Below are positions 1 to 9,591 of a stretch of 64,000 bases of DNA, piece by piece (positions within the stretch are counted from its first letter, which is position 1; each line of letters opens with the position of its first letter). The notes below the pieces were generated by a model. That model was not told the origin of the DNA. It worked only from the letters and a program-made list of their open reading frames with translations, and made no database searches. A program made the position numbers and the translations under genes. Source of the stretch: Sphingobacteriales bacterium (GTDB lineage Bacteria > Bacteroidota > Bacteroidia > Chitinophagales > CAIOSU01); contig JAIXUD010000004.1 in NCBI GenBank assembly GCA_027483645.1, positions 91,686 through 155,685 on the forward strand. The letters are read 5' to 3'.

Positions 1-85
1 AAAATTTGAAAATGATGCTTCAATTGTTTTCTTGCAACTCCATGATACTATTTTCAAATTACCACACTCTCAAATTTTCAAATTG

Positions 86-121
86 AATCTTGATACTTGA
101 CACTCACTACTTGATACTAAT
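86..121. repeat. Heptanucleotide tandem repeat, family B (TTGATAC)
   Basis: Units of 7 bp read TTGATAC, TTGACAC, TCACTAC, TTGATAC. The array ends a few bases before the fbp start codon. A nearly identical array lies at 61679..61714, just upstream of the sigma factor gene. Confidence 0.8.
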
Positions 122-126
122 ATAAT

Positions 127-1143
127 ATGTCTGTTCGCCAAATCGTTCTTGATGAATTTATAATCCAGAAGGAAAAGGATTTTCCTTACGCCACTGGGGA
201 GCTTTCTGCTCTGTTGCGCGATATTGGCGTGGCAGCTAAAATTGTGAACCGGGAGGTAAACCGTGCCGGCCTGGGCGATATACTGGGCCAGCATGGCAGC
301 GATAACGTACAAGGCGAAGCGCAACAAAAGCTGGATGTATTGGCTAACAATACTTTCATCAATAGCTTGAAAACCAGTGGCATGTGCGCTGGTATCGCTA
401 GTGAGGAAGATGAGGACATCATCTGTATTGACGAGGATGGACACAAGTCTCATTATGTGGTGACCATGGATCCTTTGGACGGATCATCAAATATTGATGT
501 GAACGTTTCGATCGGCACCATTTTCTCTATTTATCGCCGATTGAGCACAAAGTGCCCTTGTACGCACGAGGACTTTCTACAACCGGGTCGCCAACAAGTG
601 GCTGCGGGTTACGTTATCTACGGCTCCAGCACCATGCTAGTATATACTACAGGCAAAGGCGTGAACGGATTTACCCTTGATCCAACCATTGGTGAGTTCT
701 ACCTCTCCCACCCCGATATTAAAATACCTGCCAAGGGCAGCATCTACTCCATCAACCAAGGTAGCTATACCAAGTTCCCTAAGGGCGTACAGGCCTACTT
801 GGACTATTGCCTAGGTATAGATGGCACCAACCCCAAGCCCTACAGCCTGCGCTACATAGGCTCTATGGTGGCCGATTTGCACCGTAACCTCATTAAGGGA
901 GGTATCTTCATCTACCCAAGTACCGACGATGCGCCTAAAGGCAAACTACGCTTGTTGTACGAGTGCAACCCAATGGCATTCATCGTGGAACAAGCTGGCG
1001 GCAAAGCCACCGACGGAAAACGCAACATCCTAGACCTAAAGCCTGAGAAATTACACGAGCGTACACCAATCTTTATTGGCAATACCGAGATGGTAGAGAA
1101 AGCTGAGGCGTTGTTGGCGCAGTACGACCAGGCGACGGTGTAG
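127..1143 (+). CDS. fbp: Class 1 fructose-1,6-bisphosphatase
   Basis: Hydrolyses fructose-1,6-bisphosphate to fructose-6-phosphate, the committed cytosolic step of gluconeogenesis. The 338-residue protein has the normal length of the class 1 family. The metal-binding motif [10 protein letters not shown] lies near residue 115, and the sugar-phosphate-binding stretch around [11 protein letters not shown] is present near residue 247. The C-terminal region ending in GGKATDG, near residue 291, also fits the family. The ATG at 127 directly precedes the conserved N-terminus, and a heptamer repeat ends five bases before it. It stands alone, with the next gene convergent on the other strand. I see no truncation. 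Confidence 0.95.
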   Translation: MSVRQIVLDEFIIQKEKDFPYATGELSALLRDIGVAAKIVNREVNRAGLGDILGQHGSDNVQGEAQQKLDVLANNTFINSLKTSGMCAGIASEEDEDIICIDEDGHKSHYVVTMDPLDGSSNIDVNVSIGTIFSIYRRLSTKCPCTHEDFLQPGRQQVAAGYVIYGSSTMLVYTTGKGVNGFTLDPTIGEFYLSHPDIKIPAKGSIYSINQGSYTKFPKGVQAYLDYCLGIDGTNPKPYSLRYIGSMVADLHRNLIKGGIFIYPSTDDAPKGKLRLLYECNPMAFIVEQAGGKATDGKRNILDLKPEKLHERTPIFIGNTEMVEKAEALLAQYDQATV

Positions 1144-1155
1144 TCCCAAAGTATG

Positions 1156-1190
1156 TGTCATCTCGAGTTTTTCGCGAGGGACCTTCCGGC
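1156..1190 (+). repeat. Solo copy of the 35-nt repeat that brackets the GIY-YIG gene
   Basis: This 35-nt stretch matches the arms at 11867..11901 and 12317..12351 over their whole length with three mismatches. It lies in the fbp 3' intergenic region. Confidence 0.75.
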
Positions 1191-1230
1191 GATTATGGAC
1201 TGAACTTGAATTATGAATTAATTAGTATTG

Positions 1231-1274
1231 TGCCACCTACGTTGCGGATGGTTCGACTCCGCTCACCATGACAC
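1231..1274 (+). repeat. 44-nt dispersed repeat, copy 1
   Basis: It starts TGCCACCTAC and ends GCTCACCATGACAC. The copy at 4711..4754 differs at four positions. Both are intergenic, downstream of a plus-strand gene. Confidence 0.75.
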
Positions 1275-1320
1275 GCGTGAAAAGCCGCCCCATGTCAAAA
1301 CGTTCTCCCGAAGCAGGTTT

Positions 1321-2412
1321 TTACGCATCATAACTATAAACCACCCTTTCGGTAAGCGGTTTGCTCTGGCAGGTAAGCACGTAGCCTTCTTCTATCTCAC
1401 TATCGGATAATGATTCGCGATCGGCCATGATTACTTTGCCTTCGGTTACTTTCGCACGGCAGGTGCAGCAGGCGCCAATTTGGCAAGCGTAAGGGGCATC
1501 AATGCCGTTATCCAAAGCTGCCTCTAGTAGCGAGTCTTCGCCACGGTATTCAACATTATACTCACTGCCATCCAGCTTAAAAGTTAGTGCTGCTTTCTTC
1601 AGTGGCTTATCAGATACTTCCATGGTATTTGTAGTGCTTTCGGTGCCACCGGCAATGCCCGGCTCGGTAGTGGCGTGGCTGGTAAAAAATTCTTTGTGTA
1701 TACGCTCTAGGTTAACACCTCGCTGCATTAAAAGTTTTTCAACAATCTCCATCATCGGCGATGGGCCGCAAATATAGTAGTGTACATTAATGGCATCATC
1801 AACATGCGTAAGCATTTCCATGGCGCGCTCCTTATCAAACTGGCCACGGTAGCCAAACCAACCATCAGTTGGTGCATCTAGCGTATGTATGGCTTTGAAC
1901 CTGCCCTGGTGCGCGGCCGTTAGTTTGCCCAAAGTATCGGCAAACATAATGTGCTCTTGGTTTCTGTTGGCATATAGTAACGTAATGGGGCTAGAGGGCT
2001 CGTCGGCAAGTACGGCTTTGGTGATGGACATCATGGGGGTTATGCCACTTCCACCAGCAAACAGCACGTAATGCTTCTGCTTAAATGGTTGCGGGTCTAC
2101 CGTAAACTTGCCCATGGGTGGTAGCACTTTTATTACTTGCCCAGCCTGAGCATTTTCATTCAAAAATACAGACATGGCACCACCCATTACTTTCTTTACC
2201 CCAATGGATAGAGGCTCATTGCGGTGGCTGCAAATGGAATACGAACGGCGCACCTTTTTACCTTCTATCTCAGTCTCTAGGGTAATATATTGCCCAGGCT
2301 CATACCTAAACTGCTCGCGCAGGTGCGGCGGAATATCAAATGATATTACCTTGGCGTGTGGCGTTTCCGCTTGTACATCACTTATCCTTATATCGTATAG
2401 TTGCTGGCTCAT
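1321..2412 (-). CDS. FAD/NAD(P)H oxidoreductase with C-terminal 2Fe-2S ferredoxin domain (PaaE-like)
   Basis: A 363-residue three-domain electron-transfer protein. An N-terminal FAD-binding domain has RSYSIC near residue 57. A nucleotide-binding domain has GGSGITPMMS near residue 119. A C-terminal plant-type 2Fe-2S ferredoxin domain has cysteines 310, 315, 318 and 348 in the usual C-x4-C-x2-C...C spacing. This order is typical of the reductase component PaaE of phenylacetyl-CoA epoxidase and of related flavohaemoprotein-like reductases. No paaABCD genes are nearby, so the true electron acceptor is unknown; a general ferredoxin-type reductase role for an oxygenase or desaturase is as likely. 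The ATG at 2412 begins directly before the conserved domain. Confidence 0.85.
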   Translation of the reverse strand: MSQQLYDIRISDVQAETPHAKVISFDIPPHLREQFRYEPGQYITLETEIEGKKVRRSYSICSHRNEPLSIGVKKVMGGAMSVFLNENAQAGQVIKVLPPMGKFTVDPQPFKQKHYVLFAGGSGITPMMSITKAVLADEPSSPITLLYANRNQEHIMFADTLGKLTAAHQGRFKAIHTLDAPTDGWFGYRGQFDKERAMEMLTHVDDAINVHYYICGPSPMMEIVEKLLMQRGVNLERIHKEFFTSHATTEPGIAGGTESTTNTMEVSDKPLKKAALTFKLDGSEYNVEYRGEDSLLEAALDNGIDAPYACQIGACCTCRAKVTEGKVIMADRESLSDSEIEEGYVLTCQSKPLTERVVYSYDA

Positions 2413-2504
2413 GCTTAGTAATTGGCGTTAAAAACAAGTGTGCAAATATAGGCAAATCCCCCTTTTCGTCTCAATAAAATTGGGCAAATCTTGTTAGCCA
2501 ACTA

Positions 2505-3719
2505 CTATGGGGCCTGGAGCGTAAGCTTTATACCTTTCGTTCCAATTAGCTGCTTGGTATCATCCAAGGCTTCCTTCATTAATACCACTAGGTCTTTTGT
2601 GAGATATGGTGGAAGGCTATCCATCTCTGCCCATTGCGCCGGGAGAACTATGTGTTGCTGCATTGATTTGTTTTGGCCGCGGTAAACCCATGTAGGTAAA
2701 TAACTACTGGTGGCAATATAAATGGAATCGGTAAGCTTGTTTTTTTCGATGCTGATGTTGAGCACCACCCCCGCATCGGTATAGCGCCAGTATTGGTTGC
2801 TGATAAAGTTGCCTAGCCCCCAAGCCACGAACCCTGAATCTACCCTTGCTGACGTATCGGCTTTGAAGTATTCCATTGTGCTCAGCACATGAGAGTGAGC
2901 ACCAATGATGATATCAGCGCCCGCCTGTTTGGCAAATTCCACTTGGCGTTTTTGGGTAGTGGTTGGCTGGGCTTCGTTCTCTTTACCATAGTGGTAATAC
3001 ACCAGCACAATCTCAGCCCCTTTTCCACGAGCTGAAAGAATGTCTTTCCTTATCAATGCAGTGTCAATCAAGTTGAGCATATACGGTTTGGATGGCAACA
3101 CGCCATTAACCCCGTAAGTATAGTTAAGCACGGCTAGCTTAATATTATTCAAGTTATACACCCTTACAGAATCTCTATCCTGTTGGCTTTTATGGGTGCC
3201 AACATAGGAAATGGCAAACTGCTCCAAAATTTTGATGGTGCGCAGCAGGCCCTTATCGCCCGTGTCGGTGGAGTGATTGTTAGCAGTTACCAGCAAATCG
3301 AATCCAGCATCTTTTAAAGCCACTACCAGTTGGTCAGGTGTATTGAAGCCAGGATAGCCTGAATATGGCTGATCTGGGCCAGCAAAGGTGGTTTCCAAGT
3401 TACCGATGGTTAAGTCAGCCTTATTGAGATATTGCTTGATAACAGCGAAAGATGGAGCGTAATCATAAGTACCGTCCTCCAGTTTAGCGTTGCCCACCTG
3501 CGACATATGGCTCATAATATCGCCCACCAAACTAATGGTAATGGTAGCAAAGGTATCGGTGCGAGGTGCGCATATCACCGTATCGAATTTATCATTAGGC
3601 GACATTTCCTTTAACAACATGGCGTTATCCGAAGACATGGGTATTACCGTTTCCTTAATCGTTTTGCACGACATCCAGATTACTAAGGTTGCCAAAAGGC
3701 AGAACCAGATTTTTCGCAT
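2505..3719 (-). CDS. CapA family protein (metallophosphatase-fold, cell envelope)
   Basis: The 404-residue protein begins with a hydrophobic signal segment (residues 3-17) followed by a cysteine at 18. It may be an exported lipoprotein, although the lipobox is not classical. The body has the CapA/PgsA pattern: SLVGDIMSH near residue 62, GNLETTFAG near 103, a TANNHSTDTG block near 145, and GAHSHVL near 273. These are the metal-binding motifs of the calcineurin-like CapA fold. CapA homologues are linked to poly-gamma-glutamate or capsule synthesis, but no capB or capC gene is adjacent. The exact role here is unknown. Confidence 0.8.
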   Translation of the reverse strand: MRKIWFCLLATLVIWMSCKTIKETVIPMSSDNAMLLKEMSPNDKFDTVICAPRTDTFATITISLVGDIMSHMSQVGNAKLEDGTYDYAPSFAVIKQYLNKADLTIGNLETTFAGPDQPYSGYPGFNTPDQLVVALKDAGFDLLVTANNHSTDTGDKGLLRTIKILEQFAISYVGTHKSQQDRDSVRVYNLNNIKLAVLNYTYGVNGVLPSKPYMLNLIDTALIRKDILSARGKGAEIVLVYYHYGKENEAQPTTTQKRQVEFAKQAGADIIIGAHSHVLSTMEYFKADTSARVDSGFVAWGLGNFISNQYWRYTDAGVVLNISIEKNKLTDSIYIATSSYLPTWVYRGQNKSMQQHIVLPAQWAEMDSLPPYLTKDLVVLMKEALDDTKQLIGTKGIKLTLQAP

Positions 3720-3772
3720 TGGGTAAAATTACGGTAATTGGCAATTGAATGATAAAAGCGTCATCTTGGAGG

Positions 3773-3808
3773 TTGTTTTAAACAGACTCTTGTAGAATGC
3801 TACCTTTG
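3773..3808 (+). promoter_or_regulatory. Bacteroidota-type promoter for the sulfotransferase gene
   Basis: A TTG at 3773 and TACCTTTG at 3801..3808 match the Bacteroidota -33 (TTG) and -7 (TAnnTTTG) elements with suitable spacing. The ATG is at 3825. Confidence 0.5.
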
Positions 3809-3824
3809 TACCAATTAACATGCC

Positions 3825-4688
3825 ATGAAGGGAAAAGTTGTATTTATACTGGGGTGTACTCCACGAAGCTCTACTACCGCTACGATGAAAGCGCTTTGCG
3901 CCCACTCGCAACTACATGCGCCTTCCATGGCCGATTTGGTCCTACCCAATGCCCCAAAGCTAGTACGCAGCGGATTTGAATGGATAGCACCGGTAGTGCA
4001 ACCATTTTTCGATAGCCGTTGGAACCCTGCTATACACGCTACTGGATTCAATAAACGGGAGGCCTTTGATATAGCGGTAATGAGAAAATTTAAAGGTGAA
4101 GGGGTAATGGGCTTTACCTACCATGGCCTGCTGAATGGCAAAACTGCCCCAACCTTCACCAGCCAGCATATTGATTTTTTGGAGCAAATAATAGAACGGG
4201 TAAAGAAGGAAGCGCCAAGCAAAATACCGCTGGTAAAATACTTTGGCGGCATATTTATGATAGATGAGTTGCGAGCGCGTTTCCCCGATGCCAAGTTCAT
4301 CTTCCTACAACGCAACCCCGAAAAGGCATTTACCTCTTATGTAACCCTGCTGGGCAATGCCTTAAAAAATGAAAAGCTACCTACTGATTATTGGAAAGGT
4401 GTTTATAGCATGGTAGTAAGTGCCTACGCCTTAGCACCTAAGGTACAAGGCTTTAAGGATGTGCTATCCCTACGTAGCGAGGAAGTATCAGCCGATATGG
4501 AGAAGCATGTAAAAATCATGTTGGAGTACATCGGCATCCCTTTCGATGGCGAGCCAGAGTTAGTAGATGCCCTAGCTCAACTTAAAAACAAATGGCAAGA
4601 AAGGAGCGAGAAAGGTATGGGCTATACTTATAGCGATGAGATTGCGAAGGAGTTGTATAGGGCGGAGGATTTTAAAGGGATTGTCTGA
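3825..4688 (+). CDS. Sulfotransferase family protein
   Basis: Likely transfers sulfate from PAPS to a carbohydrate, lipid or protein acceptor. The 287-residue protein starts with a P-loop-like 5'-phosphosulfate-binding segment (GCTPRSSTTATM, residues 10-21). A 3'-phosphate-binding segment FLQRNPEKAFTSY lies near residue 163. Both are typical of the sulfotransferase superfamily. It has no signal peptide, so it acts in the cytoplasm. The PAPS it would need can be made by the cysC-cysD-cysN genes at 36-39 kb. The acceptor is unknown. It has its own promoter and stands alone between genes of the opposite strand. Confidence 0.8.
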   Translation: MKGKVVFILGCTPRSSTTATMKALCAHSQLHAPSMADLVLPNAPKLVRSGFEWIAPVVQPFFDSRWNPAIHATGFNKREAFDIAVMRKFKGEGVMGFTYHGLLNGKTAPTFTSQHIDFLEQIIERVKKEAPSKIPLVKYFGGIFMIDELRARFPDAKFIFLQRNPEKAFTSYVTLLGNALKNEKLPTDYWKGVYSMVVSAYALAPKVQGFKDVLSLRSEEVSADMEKHVKIMLEYIGIPFDGEPELVDALAQLKNKWQERSEKGMGYTYSDEIAKELYRAEDFKGIV

Positions 4689-4710
4689 ATTATATCTATA
4701 ATAGGCATTT

Positions 4711-4754
4711 TGCCACCTACATTATGGATGGTTCGGCTCCGCTCACCATGACAC
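4711..4754 (+). repeat. 44-nt dispersed repeat, copy 2
   Basis: Second copy of the repeat at 1231..1274, with four differences over 44 nt. It again follows the 3' end of a plus-strand gene. Confidence 0.75.
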
Positions 4755-4826
4755 ATTTTGAAGGCATTCTAACTACCTTTAGAATACTGTCTGGTTAGAA
4801 TCATTATTTTCATTTTGAAGCAAAAC

Positions 4827-4858
4827 CATGGTCCATCGTCTATTGTCCATGGTCTAAC
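4827..4858. repeat. Heptanucleotide tandem repeat, family C (GTCCATG), overlapping the purD stop
   Basis: Units GTCCATC, GTCTATT, GTCCATG, GTCTAAC in 7-bp phase. The last unit contains the stop codon of purD (4854..4856 on the minus strand). Confidence 0.75.
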
Positions 4859-6131
4859 CAACAAACTCATACCCAATATCCTTCCTGTAGTTCTTGCCGT
4901 CAAACTCTATGCGGTGTGCATTGGCAAGGGAAGTGTTTAAAGCATCTTGCAAAGTAGCTCCCAAAGAAGTAACGGCAATCACACGGCCACCGTTGGTAAC
5001 CAACTTGCCATCATCAGCTTTGGTACCGGCATGGAAGATAAGACTATCCTCAATATCATGGTCGCCTTTAATCACTTTTCCTTTCTCGTAATCGCCCGGA
5101 TAGCCTCCTGAGACTAGCATAATGGTGGCGCAGTGCTCGTTTTTAAACTCTAGTTCTTCCTCGCTCAAGTAGCCACCAGCTACCGCTAGGAATAGTTTTA
5201 CCAAATCCGTTTCCAATAGTGGTATTACCACCTCGGTTTCTGGGTCGCCTAGGCGGCAATTGTACTCTATCACTTTAGGCTCCTCGCCTACTTTTATTAA
5301 GCCTACGTACACAAACCCTTTGTAGTCCATACCTTCAGCCTTTATGCCGGCAATGGTTGGCTTCACTACTTGCTCTTCCACTTTGCGCATCAACTCTTCG
5401 GTTACAAATGGTACTGGGCTTATCGCACCCATACCACCGGTGTTGAGGCCCGTGTCGGCCACTCCTACCCTTTTATAATCCTTCGCAGGTGGCAATATTT
5501 TATAGCTAGTTCCATCTGTTAATACAAATACCGAAAACTCAATTCCATCCAAAAACTCCTCTATTACTACCTTCTTGCTAGCCTCACCAAAGCGCGATTC
5601 CAATATCATATCCTTCAAGGCGGCTTTGGCTTCTTCCTTATCTTGAATAATCAAAACACCCTTTCCTGCTGCCAAACCGTCAGCCTTCAACACTATTGGA
5701 GGCGTAAGACTATCAATGTATGCCAAACCGTCATTTACATTCGTCGCATCAAACTCTTTATAGCCCGCCGTCGGCACGTTATACTTCATCATAAACTGCT
5801 TGGCGAAGGCTTTGCTGCCTTCCAATTGCGCGCCTTGCGCATCGGGGCCGATAACAGGAATGTGTTGGAGTGCGGGTTTGCCTTTAAAATAATCCACAAC
5901 ACCCAATACCAAAGGGTCTTCTGGGCCTACTACGATCATTTCAATCTCCTTCTCCAGCGCAAAATCTGCCAAAGCGTCAAAATCGGTGGCCGAAATGTTC
6001 ACATTAGTGCCTACATTTCGGGTGCCGCCATTGCCTGGGGCTATCCATAAATTCCTGCAAAGTGGGCTACGGCTTAGTTTCCAAGCCAAAGCGTGTTCGC
6101 GACCGCCGCTACCGAGCAAGAGAATATTCAT
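4854..6131 (-). CDS. purD: Phosphoribosylamine-glycine ligase (GAR synthetase)
   Basis: Catalyses ATP-dependent ligation of glycine to phosphoribosylamine, the second step of purine synthesis. The protein opens with NILLLGSGGREHALAWKL, the diagnostic N-terminus of PurD. It continues with an ATP-grasp domain: LKADGLAAGKGV near residue 149, EEFLDGIEFSV near 194, and the metal-binding EYNCRLGDPETE near 288. The length of about 425 residues is normal. I chose the ATG at 6131 over an in-frame TTG six bases upstream. The stop codon lies inside a heptamer repeat array. The gene is transcribed alone. Confidence 0.96.
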   Translation of the reverse strand: MNILLLGSGGREHALAWKLSRSPLCRNLWIAPGNGGTRNVGTNVNISATDFDALADFALEKEIEMIVVGPEDPLVLGVVDYFKGKPALQHIPVIGPDAQGAQLEGSKAFAKQFMMKYNVPTAGYKEFDATNVNDGLAYIDSLTPPIVLKADGLAAGKGVLIIQDKEEAKAALKDMILESRFGEASKKVVIEEFLDGIEFSVFVLTDGTSYKILPPAKDYKRVGVADTGLNTGGMGAISPVPFVTEELMRKVEEQVVKPTIAGIKAEGMDYKGFVYVGLIKVGEEPKVIEYNCRLGDPETEVVIPLLETDLVKLFLAVAGGYLSEEELEFKNEHCATIMLVSGGYPGDYEKGKVIKGDHDIEDSLIFHAGTKADDGKLVTNGGRVIAVTSLGATLQDALNTSLANAHRIEFDGKNYRKDIGYEFVG

Positions 6132-6207
6132 AAACAATTATTTTACGTGAATGGGAGTGAGCAAATATAAGCCTTTGAGCCAAATTAGTCCTGATTTTAT
6201 AATGCTT

Positions 6208-6242
6208 TTGACCTCAAGGCTGCGGAATTAGTATTATTTTTG
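6208..6242 (+). promoter_or_regulatory. Bacteroidota-type promoter for secA
   Basis: TTG at 6208..6210 and TATTTTTG at 6235..6242 fit the -33 and -7 elements with normal spacing. The secA ATG follows at 6280. Confidence 0.5.
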
Positions 6243-6279
6243 CGGAAAGGGCATACACACTAAAAATCAGCTTTCGAGC

Positions 6280-9200
6280 ATGTTAGACTTTATCAATAAG
6301 GCAATCAATAAGTTATTCGGGACAAAATCGGATAAGGACATTAAAGAAGTAATGCCATACGTGGAGAAGGTGCAGGCCGTTTTCCCTTCTATGGCAGCTT
6401 TGAGCAACGACGAACTGCGCGGCAAAACCCAGGAATTCAAAAATCGCATTGCAGAAGGTTTAAAAGATATTGACACCCAAGTAGCCAATTTGCGGGAGGG
6501 TGCCAAAGCCGAAGACATTGATCCAGATGCGAAAGAGGCCATGTTCAAACAAGTAGATGAACTAGGCAAACAGCGCGACAAGCAATTGGAAGCCATTTTG
6601 CTAGAGTTATTGCCCGAGGCATTTGCCGTAGTAAAAGAAACCGCCCGCCGCTTTAAAGAAAACCCAAGCCTTACTGCCACTGCTACCCAGCTTGATCGTG
6701 ACTTGGCAGTGGGCCCAGACCATATCAGCATCAGTGGAGACCAAGTAACCTACCAGAATAACTGGTTGGCTGCCGGCAACCGCATTACGTGGGATATGGT
6801 GCACTATGATGTGCAGTTGATTGGCGGCGCGGTGTTGCACACGGGCAAAATTGCCGAGATGGCTACTGGTGAGGGTAAAACCTTGGTAGCGACCTTGCCT
6901 GCATACTTGAACGGACTAACCGGCCAAGGTGTACACATTGTAACCGTGAACGATTACCTTGCTCGTAGGGATAGCGAGTGGATGGCGCCATTGTTGAACT
7001 TCCTAGGCTTGACCGTGGATTGCATCGACAAATATGAGCCAAACAGTGAAGAGCGCCGTGCGGCCTATAATGCCGACATTACTTACGGAACCAATAACGA
7101 ATTTGGCTTTGACTACCTGCGTGATAATATGACCCGCAGCCCAGAAGAGCTGGTACAGCGAAAGCACCACTACGCTATGGTGGATGAGGTGGATAGCGTG
7201 TTGGTGGATGACGCCCGAACGCCTTTGATTATCTCTGGCCCCGTACCGAAGAATGATATTCAGGAATTTATGGTATTGAAGCCACGCATCGAGCGTTTGG
7301 TAGAAGCCCAAAAGAAAGCCATCAACACTTTCCTAAACCAAGCCAAGAAGGATATTGAATCTGGTAAAACTGGGGAGAAAGACGCAGGTTTAGCATTGTT
7401 ACGTGCTCACCGCGCATTCCCTCGTTACAAGCCGCTTATCAAGTTTATGAGCGAGCCGGGTAACAAGGTTATCATGCAGAAGGCAGAGAACCACTACATG
7501 TCGGAAAACAACAAGCGGATGCCTGAAGTGGATGAGGAGTTGTTCTTTGTAATTGAAGAGAAGCAGAACAGCGTTGACCTTACAGAGCAAGGTATCGATT
7601 TGATTACTGGTGCTGGCGAGGATAAAACTTTCTTCGTAATGCCTGACGTGGGCGCTGAAGTAGCAGATATAGAGAAGAGCAATCTATCCGACGAAGATAA
7701 GATTGCCCGCAAAGACCAGCTGATGCAAGAATTCGCCATTAAGGCCGAACGCTTGCACATCGTACAGCAGCTATTAAAAGCTTACGCTTTGTTCGAACGC
7801 GATACCGAATACGTGGTGGTGGAAGGAAAGGTTAAGATTGTTGACGAAAACACTGGCCGTATCATGGAAGGCCGCCGCTATAGCGACGGTTTGCACCAAG
7901 CGATTGAGGCCAAAGAAAACGTTAAAGTAGAAGGTGCTACACAAACGTACGCCACAGTTACCCTGCAGAACTACTTCCGTATGTACCACAAGCTATGTGG
8001 TATGACCGGTACTGCCGAAACTGAGGCAGGTGAGTTATGGGAAATATACAAGTTGGACGTGGTGGTAATACCAACCAACCGTAACATTGTACGCGACGAC
8101 CAGCAGGATGTGGTTTACAAAACCAAGCGGACCAAATACAACGCCGTAATTGACCACATTGCCGAGCTGCGCGAAAAGGGCCGCCCGGTACTAGTAGGTA
8201 CTACTTCGGTTGAGATTTCGGAATTGATGGGCCGCATGTTGCGCCAACGGAATATTCCGCACAACGTGTTGAACGCCAAGCAGCACCAGCGAGAGGCGGA
8301 GATTGTAGCCGAAGCGGGCCGTGCAGGTATGATTACCATCGCCACCAACATGGCTGGTAGGGGTACCGACATTAAGCTAGGGCCAGGCGTTAAGGAAGCC
8401 GGTGGCTTAGCCATTGTAGGCACCGAGCGCCACGATAGCCGCAGGGTTGATAGGCAGTTGCGAGGCCGTGCCGGTCGTCAAGGAGATCCGGGTTCATCTT
8501 TGTTTTTCGTATCGCTGGAGGATGATTTGATGCGCCGCTTCGGCTCTGACCGTATTGCTGGTGTAATGGATAAGCTTGGCTACAAAGAAGACGAGGTAAT
8601 TCAGCACAGTATGATTACCAAATCAATCGAGCGCGCACAGCAGAAGGTTGAGGAAAATAACTTCGGGATGCGTAAACGCTTGCTGGAGTATGATGATGTG
8701 ATGAACGCCCAGCGTGAAGTAATATACAAACGCCGTAAGAACGCCTTGTTTGGTGAGCGCCTAGCCGTAGACGTGAGCAACATGTTCTATGATCTATGCG
8801 AGGATTTGGTTACCACCCACCGCAACAGCGAAGACTATGAAGGCTTCAAGTTGGAGGCCATCCGCTACCTATCAGTAAACCCAGCTGTGGGCGAAGACGA
8901 TTTTAAACGCAAATCGATCAGCAACTTATCCACCGAGTTGTATGAGCAAGCTTGGGCTGCTTATAAGCGCAAAGGTGAGCACTTGGCTCAACAGGCAATG
9001 CCATTGTTGTTGCAGGTTCGGGGTGGTACTTACACCAACGTTTTGTTTCCATTTACCGATGGTATTAAGAACCTACGCGTAATCGTTCCGATTGAGAAAG
9101 GCATTGAAACACAAGGCCATGAAGTAATTACCGGCTTTGAGAAAGCAGTAGTATTGGGCTTGATTGACGAGGCTTGGAAAAACCACCTTCGTGAGATGGA

Positions 9201-9591
9201 CGATTTGAAGCAAGCCGTACACGGCGCGGTATATGAGCAGAAGGACCCATTGCTGGTTTATAAACTCGAAGCTTTCGAATTGTTTAAAACTATGGTTGCA
9301 ACATTCAACCGCGATGTAGTATCTTTCCTGTGCAAAGGCGGATTGCCCGTGCAGCAGCAACAAGAAATTCGTACCGCACCTACTGAAGAAAAGACCGACC
9401 TGAGCCGATTGAAAGCAGGCCGCGACGAGAACAACAGTGTGGTTAACCCGAATGCGGCACAGCAACAACCCCAGCAACCACAGGAGCGCAAGCTAGAACC
9501 TGTGCGAGTGGAAGAAAAAACAGGACGAAACGACTTATGCCCTTGCGGTAGCGGTAAAAAATATAAACAGTGCCATGGCAAAGAGCAGTAG
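6280..9591 (+). CDS. secA: Preprotein translocase ATPase SecA
   Basis: Motor ATPase that drives unfolded preproteins through SecYEG. The 1103 residues exceed the roughly 900 of E. coli SecA; the extra length is usual in Bacteroidota. Walker A-like MATGEGKTLVA lies near residue 195. The DEAD-type motif DEVDSVLVDDARTP is near 302, with NMAGRGTDIKLGPG near 693. The second helicase domain has RGRAGRQGDPGSS near 728. The C-terminus carries the SecB/lipid-binding zinc motif CPCGSGKKYKQCH. A Q- and P-rich linker precedes it. The last 17 bases overlap deoC, so the two are very likely co-transcribed. Confidence 0.97.
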   Translation: MLDFINKAINKLFGTKSDKDIKEVMPYVEKVQAVFPSMAALSNDELRGKTQEFKNRIAEGLKDIDTQVANLREGAKAEDIDPDAKEAMFKQVDELGKQRDKQLEAILLELLPEAFAVVKETARRFKENPSLTATATQLDRDLAVGPDHISISGDQVTYQNNWLAAGNRITWDMVHYDVQLIGGAVLHTGKIAEMATGEGKTLVATLPAYLNGLTGQGVHIVTVNDYLARRDSEWMAPLLNFLGLTVDCIDKYEPNSEERRAAYNADITYGTNNEFGFDYLRDNMTRSPEELVQRKHHYAMVDEVDSVLVDDARTPLIISGPVPKNDIQEFMVLKPRIERLVEAQKKAINTFLNQAKKDIESGKTGEKDAGLALLRAHRAFPRYKPLIKFMSEPGNKVIMQKAENHYMSENNKRMPEVDEELFFVIEEKQNSVDLTEQGIDLITGAGEDKTFFVMPDVGAEVADIEKSNLSDEDKIARKDQLMQEFAIKAERLHIVQQLLKAYALFERDTEYVVVEGKVKIVDENTGRIMEGRRYSDGLHQAIEAKENVKVEGATQTYATVTLQNYFRMYHKLCGMTGTAETEAGELWEIYKLDVVVIPTNRNIVRDDQQDVVYKTKRTKYNAVIDHIAELREKGRPVLVGTTSVEISELMGRMLRQRNIPHNVLNAKQHQREAEIVAEAGRAGMITIATNMAGRGTDIKLGPGVKEAGGLAIVGTERHDSRRVDRQLRGRAGRQGDPGSSLFFVSLEDDLMRRFGSDRIAGVMDKLGYKEDEVIQHSMITKSIERAQQKVEENNFGMRKRLLEYDDVMNAQREVIYKRRKNALFGERLAVDVSNMFYDLCEDLVTTHRNSEDYEGFKLEAIRYLSVNPAVGEDDFKRKSISNLSTELYEQAWAAYKRKGEHLAQQAMPLLLQVRGGTYTNVLFPFTDGIKNLRVIVPIEKGIETQGHEVITGFEKAVVLGLIDEAWKNHLREMDDLKQAVHGAVYEQKDPLLVYKLEAFELFKTMVATFNRDVVSFLCKGGLPVQQQQEIRTAPTEEKTDLSRLKAGRDENNSVVNPNAAQQQPQQPQERKLEPVRVEEKTGRNDLCPCGSGKKYKQCHGKEQ

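Noticed and set aside
1241..1270. tRNA T-arm-like sequence ending in CCA
   Set aside because: The stem GCGGA/TCCGC has a nine-base rather than seven-base loop, no acceptor, D or anticodon arm precedes it, and the second copy at 4711 loses the stem. It is a dispersed repeat.
1228..1410. A 60-residue plus-strand open frame after fbp
   Set aside because: It covers a dispersed repeat and then runs antisense into the oxidoreductase gene.
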